Assembly: GCA_049513455.1 (NCBI GenBank)
Contig: JBEKWB010000011.1
Location: 1-64,000, forward strand
From: Bog-473 sp049513455
GTDB lineage: Bacteria; Actinomycetota; Acidimicrobiia; Acidimicrobiales; RAAP-2
DNA: 64,000 nt
Direction: 5' to 3'
The stretch's first letter is position 1. Every line of letters begins with the position of its first letter. The translations under genes were made by a program, and so were the position numbers. Below are positions 8,530 through 17,974 of this stretch, piece after piece. Below the pieces are notes generated by a model, which was given only the letters and a program-made list of their open reading frames with translations, searched no databases and had not been told where the DNA came from.

Positions 8530-11236
8530 AAGAGGAGGCGCCCCGTTCTCGCGACGAGCGCTCGACGTGACGGGCTCGATTCTGACGACGCTCCTGGTCT
8601 TCGGTGCCACGCCGGCCGTCCTCCTCACCGTGGTCGGTGATCCCCTCGGGGGCGGGATGGGCCACCAATGGAGTCAGGGCGCGCGACTCCTCGTGGCCGC
8701 CTTGGCACTGGTGGCCTGGATCGCATGGGCGGTGTGCTGCACGCAGCTCGCACGCGCCGTGGTTGAACAGGTTCGCCGCGGCCACGTCGGCACCCTCACC
8801 GGCGCCGTCCTCACGGACCGGGTGGCCGCCCGCATCGCGGCCGGAGTCCTCTCCGTGGTGGCTTTCGGGGCGCCCCTCACCTGGAGCGGCGGAGCCGGCG
8901 CCTCAGGCCCGCAGCGATCCGTGACCGTAGAGAGGGATGCGCCCACCGCCTCTCCCGCACTCCCGTCGGTATCCTCCGCCGCGATCGGGACTCCGGCCAC
9001 GAGTCCGGGCAGCTATGTCGTACGCCCGGGGGATTCTCTATGGTCCATCGCCGCGGCGCTACTGGGAGACGGCGACGATTGGCCGGCGATCGCCGCCTTG
9101 AACCTCGGTCGCACCATGGGCGACGGCCTCCAATTCGTCGATCCGAACACGATTCACGCCGGGTGGACCCTCCAGATACCCGACCAGGGCGCACCGGTCG
9201 CCCCCGAAACCGACCTGCGCGCCGTACGCCTCGCCCCCCGTCCGGCCTCTGGCGCATCGGCGGAGACGGATCTCGAGAGACGACGGCTCCCCGCCACGTC
9301 ACCCGCCGACGCTTCCCGCTCCGGTGGCCCGCCAGCCCTGCCCTTCCGGGATGAAGCGCTGGTGCTGACGCACGCCGGAGCCCTCGAAGGTGCCGGACCC
9401 GTGCGTGTGAACCTGCCCGAGTTGGCCGCGCTGGGGGTGGGCGCCCTCGCCTGCGCGGCGCTGACTCGGCGGGCCCGGCGTACCCGGCTCCTTCGTCAGG
9501 TCACGACCGAGGAGCCCGATCCGGAATTCTCTCTCTCCCCGGGCGCCATCGATGCCGGCATCCTGTTGGCGCGTGGCGCGGGGCTCCCGGCGCTGCGCGC
9601 ATTCGAGGCCGCCAACTACGGGCTGGCGGCCGCCCTGGCGGGTCGGTCCGACAGCACGGTGACCATACATGCCGTCTGCGTGGGAGCGGCGGGGGTCGAC
9701 TTCTGGGTGGCTGAAGCCAAACAACCGGCACCCGACGGGCTCACCCTCTCTCCCGACGGCCGCGTCTGGCATGCCGCGCACGGCACCTTCTCCTCGGTGC
9801 AGGCGGGCCGCCCTCAGCTCCCGGTCGTCCTGCCCGTGGGGGAGGACGACCGCGGGACATGGCTGGTCCCCCTCGGACCGGGGTGCACCCTCTCCCTTCT
9901 GGGCGAGAGCGCACCCGCCCTGTGGCGAGCCGCTCGTCCCGTCCAAGAGGCGTGGTCGTGGGCCGACAGGGTCCTGGTCACCGACGATGCCCTGGTCGCA
10001 TCCGGCGAGGTGCTGTTGCGGGGAGAAGGTGACGAACCAGGGGCCGACGCCCCGGAGGTTCTCTACTTTGGCGATCCGGCGGAGCTCACTGACGCGGTGG
10101 CGCAGAGAGTCTCGATCGTGACCCTGACGTATGCACCGTCCAGCGATGTCACCGTGCTCGTTGACCGGCGCGGGGCGACGATCCATCCCCTCGGCCGGAC
10201 GGTGCGGCCGCACCTCATGGGTCACACCACAGCCCGAGCTGTCCGCGAGCTCGTGGAACCACCCGTTCCCCCTCTGGAGACGGGGCCCGGGGTCCGGCCC
10301 TCCGCTGCCTCGACCTTCGCGGGGGGCGGTCACCCTCCTGCCGCGGCCGACCGCCGGGCGACGGCCTTCGCTGACGATCACGCGCCCGGCCTGCCGCGTC
10401 CATCGGTGGCGGGAACCTACTCGGCGTCGCACCCCGTACCCGACGCCGGAGCCGTCGAGGTGAAGCTCCTGACGCCGACACCGAGGCTCGAGGGGCTGGG
10501 CACGGCACTCCCACCGAACCGGGCGCGTCGTGCCGTCGAGCTCGTGGCCTACCTGGCCCTGCACACCGGGGAGGAGGTCACCAGCGATCGATTGCGCACC
10601 CGCGTGCTGGGGTCCTCCGATGCGGATGCGGCATCAAAGACGTTGTTCAACATCGCCACGGCGGCACGGCGCGCCATGGGGTCCGACGCCACGGGTGCCC
10701 CGCTCTTTCCGCCCGGCACCAGGACCGGTCATTACCGCGTCGCCGAAGGGGTCACCACCGACGTGCACCGGGCGGCCAGCCTGGCCCTCGCCGGGAGCAG
10801 CACCGAGGACCCGGACACGGCGATGGGGCTGCTGCGCACCGCCCTCGACCTGGTGGAGGGCGAGCCCATGGCGAACGTCCTCTCCGGGTACACCTGGTGG
10901 GATGCCGAGGGCCACGGCGCCCGCGTTGCCGCCGTGCTGGTCAACGCGGCGGGTGACCTCGCCGCGCTGGCGATCGGTGCCGAGCTGTTCGAGCTGGCCC
11001 ACTGGGGCCTCGCGAAGGCCCGTCTGGTCGATCCCTACAGCGAAGCCATCTCACGGGCGGCCATGCAGGTTGCTGCGGCGGCGGGGGACGCCGACCGCTT
11101 GCGCCGCGAATGGGGCGAGTGCCGGCGCAGGATGGACGAGCTGGATCCCGGCAGCGCGCCGTCCGCCCGCACCGAGAGGCTTTACGGTGAGCTTTCGCAA
11201 CTCGTCCTGGTCGGTGCCCGCACCGCCGACCTCTGA
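8522..11236 (+). CDS. Membrane protein with LysM and BTAD (SARP-type) domains
   Basis: A 904-residue multidomain protein. Hydrophobic segments lie at about 17-38, 56-76 and 101-120, and another near 295-312. A LysM peptidoglycan-binding domain sits at about 163-217 (SYVVRPGDSLWSIAAALLGD). A 330-residue middle part is not recognised. A winged-helix domain (about 655-735) is followed by a bacterial transcriptional activator domain (about 740-890) as in SARP regulators, with EVTSDRLRTRVLG and a helical TPR-like repeat. LysM would face the wall and BTAD the cytoplasm, implying a wall-state sensor that acts on transcription; this is inference. GTG at 8522 overlaps the preceding stop. Confidence 0.82.
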   Translation: MAERGGAPFSRRALDVTGSILTTLLVFGATPAVLLTVVGDPLGGGMGHQWSQGARLLVAALALVAWIAWAVCCTQLARAVVEQVRRGHVGTLTGAVLTDRVAARIAAGVLSVVAFGAPLTWSGGAGASGPQRSVTVERDAPTASPALPSVSSAAIGTPATSPGSYVVRPGDSLWSIAAALLGDGDDWPAIAALNLGRTMGDGLQFVDPNTIHAGWTLQIPDQGAPVAPETDLRAVRLAPRPASGASAETDLERRRLPATSPADASRSGGPPALPFRDEALVLTHAGALEGAGPVRVNLPELAALGVGALACAALTRRARRTRLLRQVTTEEPDPEFSLSPGAIDAGILLARGAGLPALRAFEAANYGLAAALAGRSDSTVTIHAVCVGAAGVDFWVAEAKQPAPDGLTLSPDGRVWHAAHGTFSSVQAGRPQLPVVLPVGEDDRGTWLVPLGPGCTLSLLGESAPALWRAARPVQEAWSWADRVLVTDDALVASGEVLLRGEGDEPGADAPEVLYFGDPAELTDAVAQRVSIVTLTYAPSSDVTVLVDRRGATIHPLGRTVRPHLMGHTTARAVRELVEPPVPPLETGPGVRPSAASTFAGGGHPPAAADRRATAFADDHAPGLPRPSVAGTYSASHPVPDAGAVEVKLLTPTPRLEGLGTALPPNRARRAVELVAYLALHTGEEVTSDRLRTRVLGSSDADAASKTLFNIATAARRAMGSDATGAPLFPPGTRTGHYRVAEGVTTDVHRAASLALAGSSTEDPDTAMGLLRTALDLVEGEPMANVLSGYTWWDAEGHGARVAAVLVNAAGDLAALAIGAELFELAHWGLAKARLVDPYSEAISRAAMQVAAAAGDADRLRREWGECRRRMDELDPGSAPSARTERLYGELSQLVLVGARTADL

Positions 11237-11270
11237 CCTCGTCGGGCCGCCGACGCCGCCACGGCGCCGG

Positions 11271-12398
11271 TCAGGCCAGCTTCGCCGCGATGGACGATGC
11301 GCCGCGCAGGACCAGACCGTCGGCTCCAGAGGTGCTGTAGAAGAAGGTGGGTCGAGCGATCGCCTCGGCGATCATGTCGGTCAGCAGGGTGGCGAAGGGC
11401 ACGACGGGGTCGATCCACAAGTAGCGGGCCAACGAGCCGGGAATAGTGTTGATCTCGTTCACCACCAACTCGTCGCCGTTGGTCAGGAAATCGATCCGGG
11501 CCACCCCGCGCACGAGTGCGAGATCCCCGATGCGGCGAGCCACCCGGCGTACCGCGTCGGCCACGGCCTCGGGCAGGTGAGCCGGCAATTCGCGGGGCGC
11601 GCTGGCCATCCCTTCGCCCCCCACGTACTTGTCGATGTACCCGAGGATCTCGCCGGGCCCGCCACCGGCCGGTCCGGCCGACCGCAGTGGGCGCTCGATG
11701 GCAGATACCTGTGTCGCCGGCCAGCAGCGCAGAGCCACCTGGACGTCGAAGAGATCGGGTCGAAACGGCTCGAGGACCGCACCGGCGCGTAGGTGGGTGT
11801 TTCCACTGAGGAGGAGCGCCCTGGCCGTGGCCAGGTCCTTGACGACCTCGATGCCGATGGACGAACCGCCAAAACGCGGCTTGACGATATAGGGACCGTC
11901 GAATCCCACATCGTCGGTCGTATCGGTCAGGGCCAGCCGGGGCAATGTCGCGATACCGGCGGCAACCATGACCCCGCCGAACGCCAGCTTGTCCATCCCG
12001 AGCGCGGCAGCCGCCACCCCCGGGCCCGTGTACGGAATCCCGGCACTGTCGAGCGCCGCCTGGAGCGTCCCATCCTCTCCGGGCCCACCGTGACAGCACA
12101 CGACGGCGGCCCCGAATTCGGTGGTCTTCTGCTTGGAGAACCGGCCACCGGAGGACTCGAACCCCCCGCCGGCCCCCAACACCAGGCGCAGGGCCTGGGC
12201 ACCCTTGGGCATGCCGTCGACAAATGCCGACGCTTCGAGCGCGGCATCGACGGCGAACCACTCGGCCGACTTCGACCAGTAGAGCGCCTGCACGGTGTGA
12301 CCGGCGCGTTGGAGCTCGTGGGCTGCCTGCAGTCCGGTCAGAACACTGACGTCGTGCTCGGGAGAAGGCCCCCCGAAGATCACGGCGATATCAGACAC
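11271..12398 (-). CDS. D-alanine--D-alanine ligase-like ATP-grasp protein
   Basis: A 375-residue ATP-grasp ligase of the Ddl family. The N-terminus FGGPSPEHDVSVLTG matches the Ddl start motif, and CCHGGPGEDGTLQAALDSAG matches the conserved HG-x-x-GEDG region. ATP-grasp elements PYIVKPRFGGSSIGIEV and VNEINTIPGS close the site. Ddl enzymes join two D-alanines (or D-Ala and D-lactate) with ATP. GTG at 12398 follows GAGGGA by about 5 nt. It lies downstream of a MurF-like ligase, the enzyme that would use the dipeptide. Whether this is the housekeeping ddl or a specialised paralogue cannot be decided here. Confidence 0.85.
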   Translation of the reverse strand: MSDIAVIFGGPSPEHDVSVLTGLQAAHELQRAGHTVQALYWSKSAEWFAVDAALEASAFVDGMPKGAQALRLVLGAGGGFESSGGRFSKQKTTEFGAAVVCCHGGPGEDGTLQAALDSAGIPYTGPGVAAAALGMDKLAFGGVMVAAGIATLPRLALTDTTDDVGFDGPYIVKPRFGGSSIGIEVVKDLATARALLLSGNTHLRAGAVLEPFRPDLFDVQVALRCWPATQVSAIERPLRSAGPAGGGPGEILGYIDKYVGGEGMASAPRELPAHLPEAVADAVRRVARRIGDLALVRGVARIDFLTNGDELVVNEINTIPGSLARYLWIDPVVPFATLLTDMIAEAIARPTFFYSTSGADGLVLRGASSIAAKLA

Positions 12399-12473
12399 GA
12401 TTGATCCCTCGCTTCGGTGACAACTGGTGCGATGGCGGACCGCACCGGCCAGTGGGCCCGGGGTCGGGCGGCC

Positions 12474-13997
12474 TCAACGGTAGTGGTCCGGAAGGTCGTT
12501 CTCGTACAGCACGGCATCCCCTGGCCCCAGGGTGGCGCGGACCCAGGTGACAGCCTCGTCCCTGGTGCGGACGCAGATGGGGCGGAGTGGGGGGGAACCG
12601 GCCCGCAGGGCCCGGCGGTTGGTGTAGCCCACGATCACCAGGTCGGTGGCACTGCGGGCGATCTCCTCGGCGAAGGCTCGATTCGCCCCGAACTGGAGCG
12701 GGCCGAGTTCGACCATGCCCGGGGTCACCACGACACGGCGCCCCTCGCCGCCCCGGGCCGCCAGTTCCGCCAGGGCCACCCGCGCCCCGCTCGGGTTGGA
12801 GTTGAACGTGTCATCGATCACCCACACTCCGGAAGGCGCCTTGCCGGACGCGAGCCGATTGGGGACCGTGGGGAGCGCGGCGATGCGGGAGATCGCCACC
12901 TCCTGCGGCACGTCGAGCGCGAACACGACGGCCAGGGCGCAGGCCAGGTTGGTCGGCTGCACCGATCCGGGAAGTCTGATATCCGATCCGGCGAGGGTCC
13001 CGCGCACATGGACCGTCGCCCCACCCCCGGCCGCCTCGACACAGACGTCGGCCGCTGTGTCGACGGCGGAACAGCGCACCACCGACGAAGAGCCGACGGC
13101 CACCAGCCGCTCCGCCAGCGCGGCCAGATGCGGGTCATCGACGTTCAGGACGACGGTGTGCGCCGTCTCGGTGATCTCGGACTTGGCGGCAACGATGGCG
13201 TCCTCACTCTTGAATCGCTCGAGGTGCACCGGGCCGATGGCGGTGATCACCGCAATTGCGGGCGGGCACCAGCGGCAGAGCTCGGCGATCTCACCCTTCC
13301 CGTAGGTGCCCATCTCCGCCACGAAGACCTCGGTCCCCGGGAGCAGTTGCTCGTTGATGGCGCGCGCCAGACCGGCCCGGTTGTTGAACGACGCGGGGCT
13401 GGCCACGACCGTGCGCGAGCCCGCCAGCAAGTGCGCCACATGCTGCTTGGTCGACGTCTTGCCGAACGACCCGGTTATCGCCACCACCGTCGGTGCCACT
13501 TGAACCAGGCGCGACTGCGCCGCCGTGACGAACGGCGTGACCAGGCGACGCTCGATGGGGCTGAGCAGGGCGGCCGCCACGTCGACCACGATCGGCACGG
13601 CGCAGGCGCCGAATGCCGCGACGGGAGCCGCGTGGTGCACCAGTGCGCCGACGCCGATGACGAGAGCCTGGAGCACCAGCCACACGGCCGTCAGCCGGCG
13701 CATCCGTCGCGTGAAGACCAGCGGCGACGTGCGTCCGCGTACATTGAGCGAGGGTGGTCCCACGATGACGATCGCGGCCGGGGCCAACGCGACGAGCGGG
13801 AAGATGACCGCGACCGCGGCCCCGGCCAGCGCCACCGCGGCCAGGACCGGAGCGGGAGGGCGTAGGCCCCACCACCGCCAGGCGAAACGGGTGGTCGCTC
13901 CCGGGAGATAGTGCTCACGCTGCGCCACGCGGAGCCACCGGGCGCCGGCCGGGAACAGGGCCACGGCGCAGGCGAGCGTGCCGACTAGTTCAAGCAT
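12474..13997 (-). CDS. Membrane-anchored MurF-like Mur ligase
   Basis: A 507-residue Mur ligase with an unusual N-terminal membrane region. Hydrophobic helices lie at about 2-18, 50-80, 102-120 and 126-146. The Mur ligase core starts near 165, with the P-loop TGSFGKTSTK at 175-184. MurF-like segments AEMGTYGKGEIAEL and DDTFNSNPSGARVALAEL (the DDxxNANP equivalent) point to D-Ala-D-Ala addition rather than amino acid addition. Classical MurF is soluble and about 450 residues, so the membrane tether is odd. The start overlaps the upstream hydrolase stop by 13 nt, and the Ddl-like gene follows after 75 bp. Substrate assignment is inference. Confidence 0.8.
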   Translation of the reverse strand: MLELVGTLACAVALFPAGARWLRVAQREHYLPGATTRFAWRWWGLRPPAPVLAAVALAGAAVAVIFPLVALAPAAIVIVGPPSLNVRGRTSPLVFTRRMRRLTAVWLVLQALVIGVGALVHHAAPVAAFGACAVPIVVDVAAALLSPIERRLVTPFVTAAQSRLVQVAPTVVAITGSFGKTSTKQHVAHLLAGSRTVVASPASFNNRAGLARAINEQLLPGTEVFVAEMGTYGKGEIAELCRWCPPAIAVITAIGPVHLERFKSEDAIVAAKSEITETAHTVVLNVDDPHLAALAERLVAVGSSSVVRCSAVDTAADVCVEAAGGGATVHVRGTLAGSDIRLPGSVQPTNLACALAVVFALDVPQEVAISRIAALPTVPNRLASGKAPSGVWVIDDTFNSNPSGARVALAELAARGGEGRRVVVTPGMVELGPLQFGANRAFAEEIARSATDLVIVGYTNRRALRAGSPPLRPICVRTRDEAVTWVRATLGPGDAVLYENDLPDHYR

Positions 13998-14731
13998 GAC
14001 ACCACGGCGGCGCGCAACACAGAGGGTATGAGGAGTGGAGTCAGGTGACCCACCCCCGGATGCACGGCCAGGTCACCCCGGGCCAACCGGACGACCGCCC
14101 GCTCGGCCACCTCGAGCGGCGCCACCGTGTCGTCGGCGCCCCAGACCAGGTGGACCGGACAGCCGACGGCGTCGAGCTGCGGCTCGTAGGTCTCGTTCAC
14201 GGCCCGGACGAGCACCTGCCGCATGACGCCCTGCGCCGCCCGGTAGTCCGCCGAGCCGAATCGTTGGCGGGACGCCTCCATCGCCGCGTCGGAGACGATC
14301 CCCAACCGGTGCAACCGTCGGGTCAGTTTGTAGGCGAGGGCCACATGAGAGCGCCGACCGAGCGGGTGCAGCAGCGGCACGCCGGTGAGCACCAGCGCGT
14401 GGACCACCTCGGGGCGCTGGATGGCGAGGTGCAGGGCCACCCGACCACCGAATGAGTGGCCGAGCACGACGACCGGGGATCCCATCTCATCCAGCACACC
14501 CCCGACCAGTTCGGCGTAGGCCTCGGCACCCCAGGCGGCCGGAGGCGGCGGGGACGCCCCGAAGCCGGGGAGGTCGAGGGCGAGCGCCGGCAACGGCCCC
14601 TGCGCGTCCCCGGCAACGATCGCATCGAAATCGCGGTGGGAACGGGCCCAGCCGTGGAGGGCCAGGACACGCGGCGCCTCCGAGCCGGTGACCGAGCCGA
14701 ACAGGCGTCCCTCAGCAAAGGTACGGAGCAC
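13985..14731 (-). CDS. Alpha/beta hydrolase
   Basis: A 248-residue alpha/beta-hydrolase-fold protein. It shows the oxyanion motif LHGW, the nucleophile elbow VLGHSFGG (Ser about residue 93) and the late-strand acid in VWGADDTVAPLE. The catalytic His is in GVGHLTPLL. No signal peptide is present, so it is cytoplasmic. It is the first gene of a three-gene minus-strand operon with the MurF-like and Ddl-like ligases; the 13-nt overlap with the second gene implies coupled translation. A role in trimming or editing cell-wall precursors or a related amide/ester is only suggested by context. The GTG start at 14731 gives the usual N-terminal strand. Confidence 0.83.
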   Translation of the reverse strand: MLRTFAEGRLFGSVTGSEAPRVLALHGWARSHRDFDAIVAGDAQGPLPALALDLPGFGASPPPPAAWGAEAYAELVGGVLDEMGSPVVVLGHSFGGRVALHLAIQRPEVVHALVLTGVPLLHPLGRRSHVALAYKLTRRLHRLGIVSDAAMEASRQRFGSADYRAAQGVMRQVLVRAVNETYEPQLDAVGCPVHLVWGADDTVAPLEVAERAVVRLARGDLAVHPGVGHLTPLLIPSVLRAAVVSCLN

Positions 14732-14942
14732 GGGGGTTCAGGTCACCCCACTGCTCAGGGGCCGGTCGACCACAATGGACGGTGGCACCGCTTCTTGCAC
14801 CATCGGCCACTCTCGGCTCCCCACCGCCATCGACGACTCCTTCCTGCCCGATCGGGACGCGCATGGCCCTCCGGGCCACCCAAACTGCCGGGTCACCCTA
14901 CCGAAGGGACCACTGCCCCGAGCCCCACGCGCAGCCGTTCGG

Positions 14943-14948
14943 TACGGT
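14943..14948 (+). promoter_or_regulatory. Putative -10 box of a leaderless transcript (helicase)
   Basis: TACGGT ends 6 nt before GTG 14955. No ribosome-binding sequence fits between them. This supports a start at 14955 rather than the in-frame ATG 180 nt further upstream. Confidence 0.55.
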
Positions 14949-14954
14949 GGGCAC

Positions 14955-16586
14955 GTGGCGATCACGTTCGAAGGCGAGGCCTGGGAGAAACTCCCCGGAG
15001 CCAGCCGCCTCACTCTGGCCCAGCGATCCGCCATCGAGGCCGAGGATCCGCTGCTCTGCGTCATGGCCGGCGCCGGGGCGGGAAAGACCAGGGTGCTGAC
15101 CCTCCGAGTGGCCCGCCGGGTTCGCGACGGTTCTATCGATGCCGACCGGGCCCTGGTGACCACGTTCAGCCGCAAGGCCGCCGAGGAGCTCCGCACCCGC
15201 CTGTGGTCGCTCGGGGTCTCGGGCGTCAAGGCGGGGACCTTTCACCACACCGCGCTGGGGCTCCTCCGCGAGCACCGGGCGCAGCGGGGGCGCCCCCAAC
15301 CGCAGTTGCTCCCGGATCGCCGCCGTCTCCTGGCCGATGTCGTCACGGGCGATCCGCGGCGGGTGCGCGCACTCGACGGTGAGATCGGGTGGGCCAAGGC
15401 GCGCCTCGTCGCCCCCGAGCACTACGAGGCGGAGGCCCGCCGGGCCAAGCGGCGCAGCGGGATCAGCGCCCCCCAGGTGGCGGACGTCTTCATCCGCTAC
15501 GAAGCGGAGCGGGTCCGCCGCAAGCTGCTGGACTTCGACGACCTGATCACCGCCTGTGCCGACGCCCTGGCCGGCGATGCCGCCTTCGCCGACGCCGTGC
15601 GCTGGCGGACGCGCCACCTCTTCGTCGACGAGATGCAGGACGTGAACCCGGCCCAGTTCAGGCTGCTGACGGCCCTCCTCTCCGACGAACCCGATCTCTT
15701 CGTGGTGGGTGACCCCAATCAGTCGGTGTACGGATTCAACGGAGCCGATCCGTCGCTCTTGTACCGGCTCCCCGAAATCCTCCGGGGGACCAAGGTCATC
15801 CGCCTGGACGAGAACCACCGGTGCACGCCGCAGGTGGTGGCGGTCGCCACCGCGGTGCTCAGGGACAGCGAGACCGACGCGACGGTTCTCGGTGAGATCG
15901 ACGCGGCCAGCAGCAGCCGCGTCGACGGCCCGGTGCCGACCGTGATCAGCCATGCGACCGACGCCGACGAGGCGGCGTGGGCGGCGGTGAGGGCCAGGCG
16001 GTCGCATACCCCGGGCCGTCGGTGGTCGAGCATCGCCATCCTCGCCCGTACCAACGCGCAGTTGGCCGCGGTGCAAGCGGCCATGGAGCAGGCGAACGTC
16101 CCGTGCCAGCTCGCCGGCGCGGAACTGGGACCGGCGAGCGACGTGCGGGGCGGTGCCTGGCGCCACCGAGCCGATCACGACGACGGGGAGGACGAGGTGG
16201 CCGAGGTCGACCGCGACAAGGTCGTCCTCACGACGTTCCACCGCGCCAAGGGACTGCAGTGGCACACGGTGGTCATCATCGGCCTGAGCGCCGGGCTGAT
16301 GCCACTCGCGTCCGCCCGCACGACGGACGCGGTCGACGAGGAGCGCCGCCTCCTCTATGTGGCCCTCACCCGCGCCGAGGAGGAGTTGTGGTGCAGCTGG
16401 TCCGAGGGCCAGGGCGCGCCGGGGTCCTCCGGGTCGGAACCGACCCGCAGTGCCAGTCCGTGGCTGGCACCCATCGAACGGGCGATCGCCCAGCTCACCA
16501 AGGCGGCGGCGCCCACCGCGGCAGCGGATGTCTCGGCCCGGGTCGCCGAGCTCCGCCGGCGGCTGGAGCCCGACGAAGGCTCATGA
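14955..16586 (+). CDS. UvrD/PcrA-like superfamily 1 DNA helicase (short form)
   Basis: A 543-residue SF1A helicase that translocates 3'-5' on single-stranded DNA using ATP. Motif I is AGAGAGKT, Ia is TTFSRKAAEELRTRL, II is HLFVDEMQDVNP, III is VVGDPNQSVYGFNGA, V is TTFHRAKGLQWHTVV and VI is RRLLYVALTRAEEELW. It is about 150-200 residues shorter than PcrA/UvrD, mainly from a reduced 2B region, and has no visible HRDC domain. The GTG start follows a TACGGT box by 6 nt. Its TGA overlaps the ATG of the oxidase gene (ATGA), although the two functions are not obviously related. Confidence 0.88.
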   Translation: MAITFEGEAWEKLPGASRLTLAQRSAIEAEDPLLCVMAGAGAGKTRVLTLRVARRVRDGSIDADRALVTTFSRKAAEELRTRLWSLGVSGVKAGTFHHTALGLLREHRAQRGRPQPQLLPDRRRLLADVVTGDPRRVRALDGEIGWAKARLVAPEHYEAEARRAKRRSGISAPQVADVFIRYEAERVRRKLLDFDDLITACADALAGDAAFADAVRWRTRHLFVDEMQDVNPAQFRLLTALLSDEPDLFVVGDPNQSVYGFNGADPSLLYRLPEILRGTKVIRLDENHRCTPQVVAVATAVLRDSETDATVLGEIDAASSSRVDGPVPTVISHATDADEAAWAAVRARRSHTPGRRWSSIAILARTNAQLAAVQAAMEQANVPCQLAGAELGPASDVRGGAWRHRADHDDGEDEVAEVDRDKVVLTTFHRAKGLQWHTVVIIGLSAGLMPLASARTTDAVDEERRLLYVALTRAEEELWCSWSEGQGAPGSSGSEPTRSASPWLAPIERAIAQLTKAAAPTAAADVSARVAELRRRLEPDEGS

Positions 16587-17974
16587 CCGACGTTCTCGAA
16601 CAACTTCGCAAGGCGGTCGGCGATCCCTTCGTGCTCTCGGGCGCGCAGGTCCACACCGACTACACCCACGATGAAGCGATGACGGCCCGGCCCGTCAGAC
16701 CCAGGGTCGTCGTGCTGCCCGCCGCCACGGCCGAGGTCGCCGAAATCCTGCGCACGGCCACGCAGATGCGGATCCCCGTCGTCATCCGGGGCAGTGGCAC
16801 GGGGCTCTCCGGCGGATGCCTTCCCGTGGCCGACGGCATCCTGATCGCCTTCGACCGGATGCGGGCGATAAAGGAGATCGACCTGAAGAACCAGGTGGCC
16901 GTCGTCGAGCCGGGCGTGACCCTGGAGGAACTGGACCGCGCCCTGGCGCCGTTGGGACTCGTCTACCCGGTGTCGCCCGGCGAGGCCGGTGCATCCCTCG
17001 GCGGCAACGTCGCCACCAACGCCGGCGGCATGCGCGCCGTGCGCTACGGGGTGACACGCCACCACGTCCTCGGCCTGGAGGTCGTGCTGGCCGACGGCAC
17101 CGTCATGCGCACCGGCGGGAAATTCGTCAAGTCCTCGTCCGGATACGACCTCACGCAGCTGCTCATCGGCTCGGAAGGCACCCTGGCGGTCACCACGGAG
17201 ATCACCCTCAAGTTGCACCCGCGCCTGGTCGAGTCGGCCACCATTTTGGCCCCCTTCGCTACCCTCGCCGAGGTGGCGCAGGCGGTGCCGCAGATCGTCA
17301 GCAGCGGCGTCGACCCGAGCATTCTCGAGTACATCGACGTGCTGGCGATGGGAGGCATCACCGCAAGTGCCGGCTTGGATCTGGGCATCCCCGAAGAGAT
17401 CAAGGCGGCTGCGCTGGCGTATCTGGTCGTCGTGCTGGACGGGATGCACCCGGTCCGGGTGGAAGAGGACGCCGTTGCGCTGGGCACGCTCCTCTCGACG
17501 CTGGGTGCTCTCGATGTCTACGTCCTCCCGAGCGGAGCCGGGGCGGCGCTGATCTCGGCCCGGGAGAGGGCGTTCTTCGTGTCGAAGGCAGCCGGCGCGG
17601 ACGACATCGTGGACGCCGTTCTTCCGCGCGCCGACATTCCGGCCTATCTGGCCCGGGTCGCCGACCTGGCGGGCCGCTACGGCGCCCTCATCACCGGCTG
17701 CGGTCACGTCGGCGACGGCAACGTCCACCTGTCGATATTCCAACCCGACGAGGTTCGACGCCATGCGCTGCTCGACGAGATCTACGCGACGGCCATCGCC
17801 GCCGGCGGAGCCGTCTCGGGGGAGCACGGGATCGGTACCGAGAAGCTGTCGTACTTCCTCGACACCGTGGACACCGTGAACCTCGACCTCATGCGCTCCA
17901 TCAAGGGGGTCTTTGACCCATTGGGGATCCTCGGACCGGAACGGCTTCTCGGCGCCGGCGGGGAGACGGCGTGA
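16583..17974 (+). CDS. FAD-linked 2-hydroxyacid oxidase/dehydrogenase, GlcD-like
   Basis: A 463-residue flavoprotein of the vanillyl-alcohol-oxidase fold, the GlcD/D-lactate dehydrogenase branch. The FAD PP-loop region is VIRGSGTGLSGGCLPVADG, followed by GNVATNAGGMRAVRYGVTR. The C-terminal substrate/FAD end shows GHVGDGNVHLSIF and GEHGIGTEKLSYF. These enzymes oxidise D-2-hydroxy acids such as glycolate or D-lactate to 2-oxo acids and pass electrons to an acceptor. ATG at 16583 overlaps the helicase stop, and its own TGA overlaps the GTG of the ThDP enzyme, so oxidase and ThDP lyase are made together. No GlcE/GlcF partners are visible. Confidence 0.88.
   Translation: MTDVLEQLRKAVGDPFVLSGAQVHTDYTHDEAMTARPVRPRVVVLPAATAEVAEILRTATQMRIPVVIRGSGTGLSGGCLPVADGILIAFDRMRAIKEIDLKNQVAVVEPGVTLEELDRALAPLGLVYPVSPGEAGASLGGNVATNAGGMRAVRYGVTRHHVLGLEVVLADGTVMRTGGKFVKSSSGYDLTQLLIGSEGTLAVTTEITLKLHPRLVESATILAPFATLAEVAQAVPQIVSSGVDPSILEYIDVLAMGGITASAGLDLGIPEEIKAAALAYLVVVLDGMHPVRVEEDAVALGTLLSTLGALDVYVLPSGAGAALISARERAFFVSKAAGADDIVDAVLPRADIPAYLARVADLAGRYGALITGCGHVGDGNVHLSIFQPDEVRRHALLDEIYATAIAAGGAVSGEHGIGTEKLSYFLDTVDTVNLDLMRSIKGVFDPLGILGPERLLGAGGETA

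Noticed and set aside
12140..12175. tRNA-like string GGACTCGAACCCCCC on the plus strand
   Set aside because: It lies in the conserved coding sequence of the Ddl-like gene (minus strand GGFESSGGRF). No acceptor, D or anticodon stem can be drawn around it.
12417..13865. Long open frame (about 480 codons) antisense to the MurF-like gene
   Set aside because: High GC gives long shadow frames. Its translation is Arg/His/Gly-rich and has no domain, while the minus strand encodes a complete Mur ligase.
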